From Planctomycetota bacterium (GTDB lineage Bacteria > Planctomycetota > Planctomycetia > Pirellulales > Pirellulaceae): a stretch of 5,551 nt of DNA. Under the pieces are notes generated by a model that was not told the DNA's origin, ran no database searches, and saw only the letters and a program-made list of their open reading frames with translations. Shown in pieces: positions 5,514 to 5,551 of this stretch. The first letter of the stretch is position 1. The number at the start of each line of letters is the position of its first letter. The stretch covers positions 1 through 5,551 of the forward strand of contig JAJSAJ010000491.1 in NCBI GenBank assembly GCA_024274855.1, given 5' to 3'. The position numbers and the translations under genes are program-made.

Positions 5514-5551
5514 GTCGGCGGTTCATCATGGCAAGGTTCTCCAGCCAGCCG

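Noticed and set aside
5488..5550. Possible end of a minus-strand gene entering from the right edge (WLENLAMMNRRLNKTLNRA-stop)
   Set aside because: Protein-like, but only 20 codons, another frame is also open here, and it overlaps the plus-strand scrap; the sequence to the right is needed.

Overview
The window looks like a stretch of a Planctomycetes (Pirellulales-like) chromosome. This is an inference from three things: an ECF sigma factor of the planctomycete-expanded family directly upstream of a Ser/Thr protein kinase, sparse Shine-Dalgarno sites, and small GC-rich palindromic repeats between genes. No marker gene fixes the taxon.

Layout. Positions 1-1941, minus strand: a probable two-gene signalling unit, with an ECF sigma factor (1372-1941) followed after 102 bases by a membrane-anchored Ser/Thr kinase (1269 running off the left edge, 423 codons visible). 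The gap holds an 18-base A/T-rich palindrome. Upstream of the sigma gene lies a nested inverted repeat (1987-2122) resembling REP/MITE elements. Positions 2123-2560: intergenic, with one perfect TATAAT and a strong stem-loop with perfect 11-base arms (2481-2526) in the presumed leader of the next gene. Positions 2561-3508, plus strand: the ribosome-assembly GTPase YlqF/RbgA, complete from end to end but interrupted by one in-frame TAA at codon 175. Positions 3505-4764, minus strand: a polytopic membrane protein ending in an isoprenylcysteine/phospholipid methyltransferase-like domain, convergent with ylqF and overlapping it by 4 bases. Its start is overlapped by a tiny upstream ORF that owns the only strong Shine-Dalgarno site seen here. 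Positions 4797-5551: mostly non-coding, with several small palindromes, a two-copy GTCCCGAAGGG repeat and what may be the remnant of a beta-barrel-like protein.

How the parts relate. The kinase and sigma factor probably form one regulatory pair in which the kinase controls the sigma factor. ylqF (50S subunit maturation) and the methyltransferase are unrelated housekeeping or accessory genes that only share their 3' ends. I see no phage, CRISPR, tRNA or rRNA, and no convincing new multi-gene system. The most notable items are the nonsense codon in a normally conserved ribosome-assembly gene, the leader stem-loop in front of it, and the overlapping mini-ORF at the methyltransferase start.
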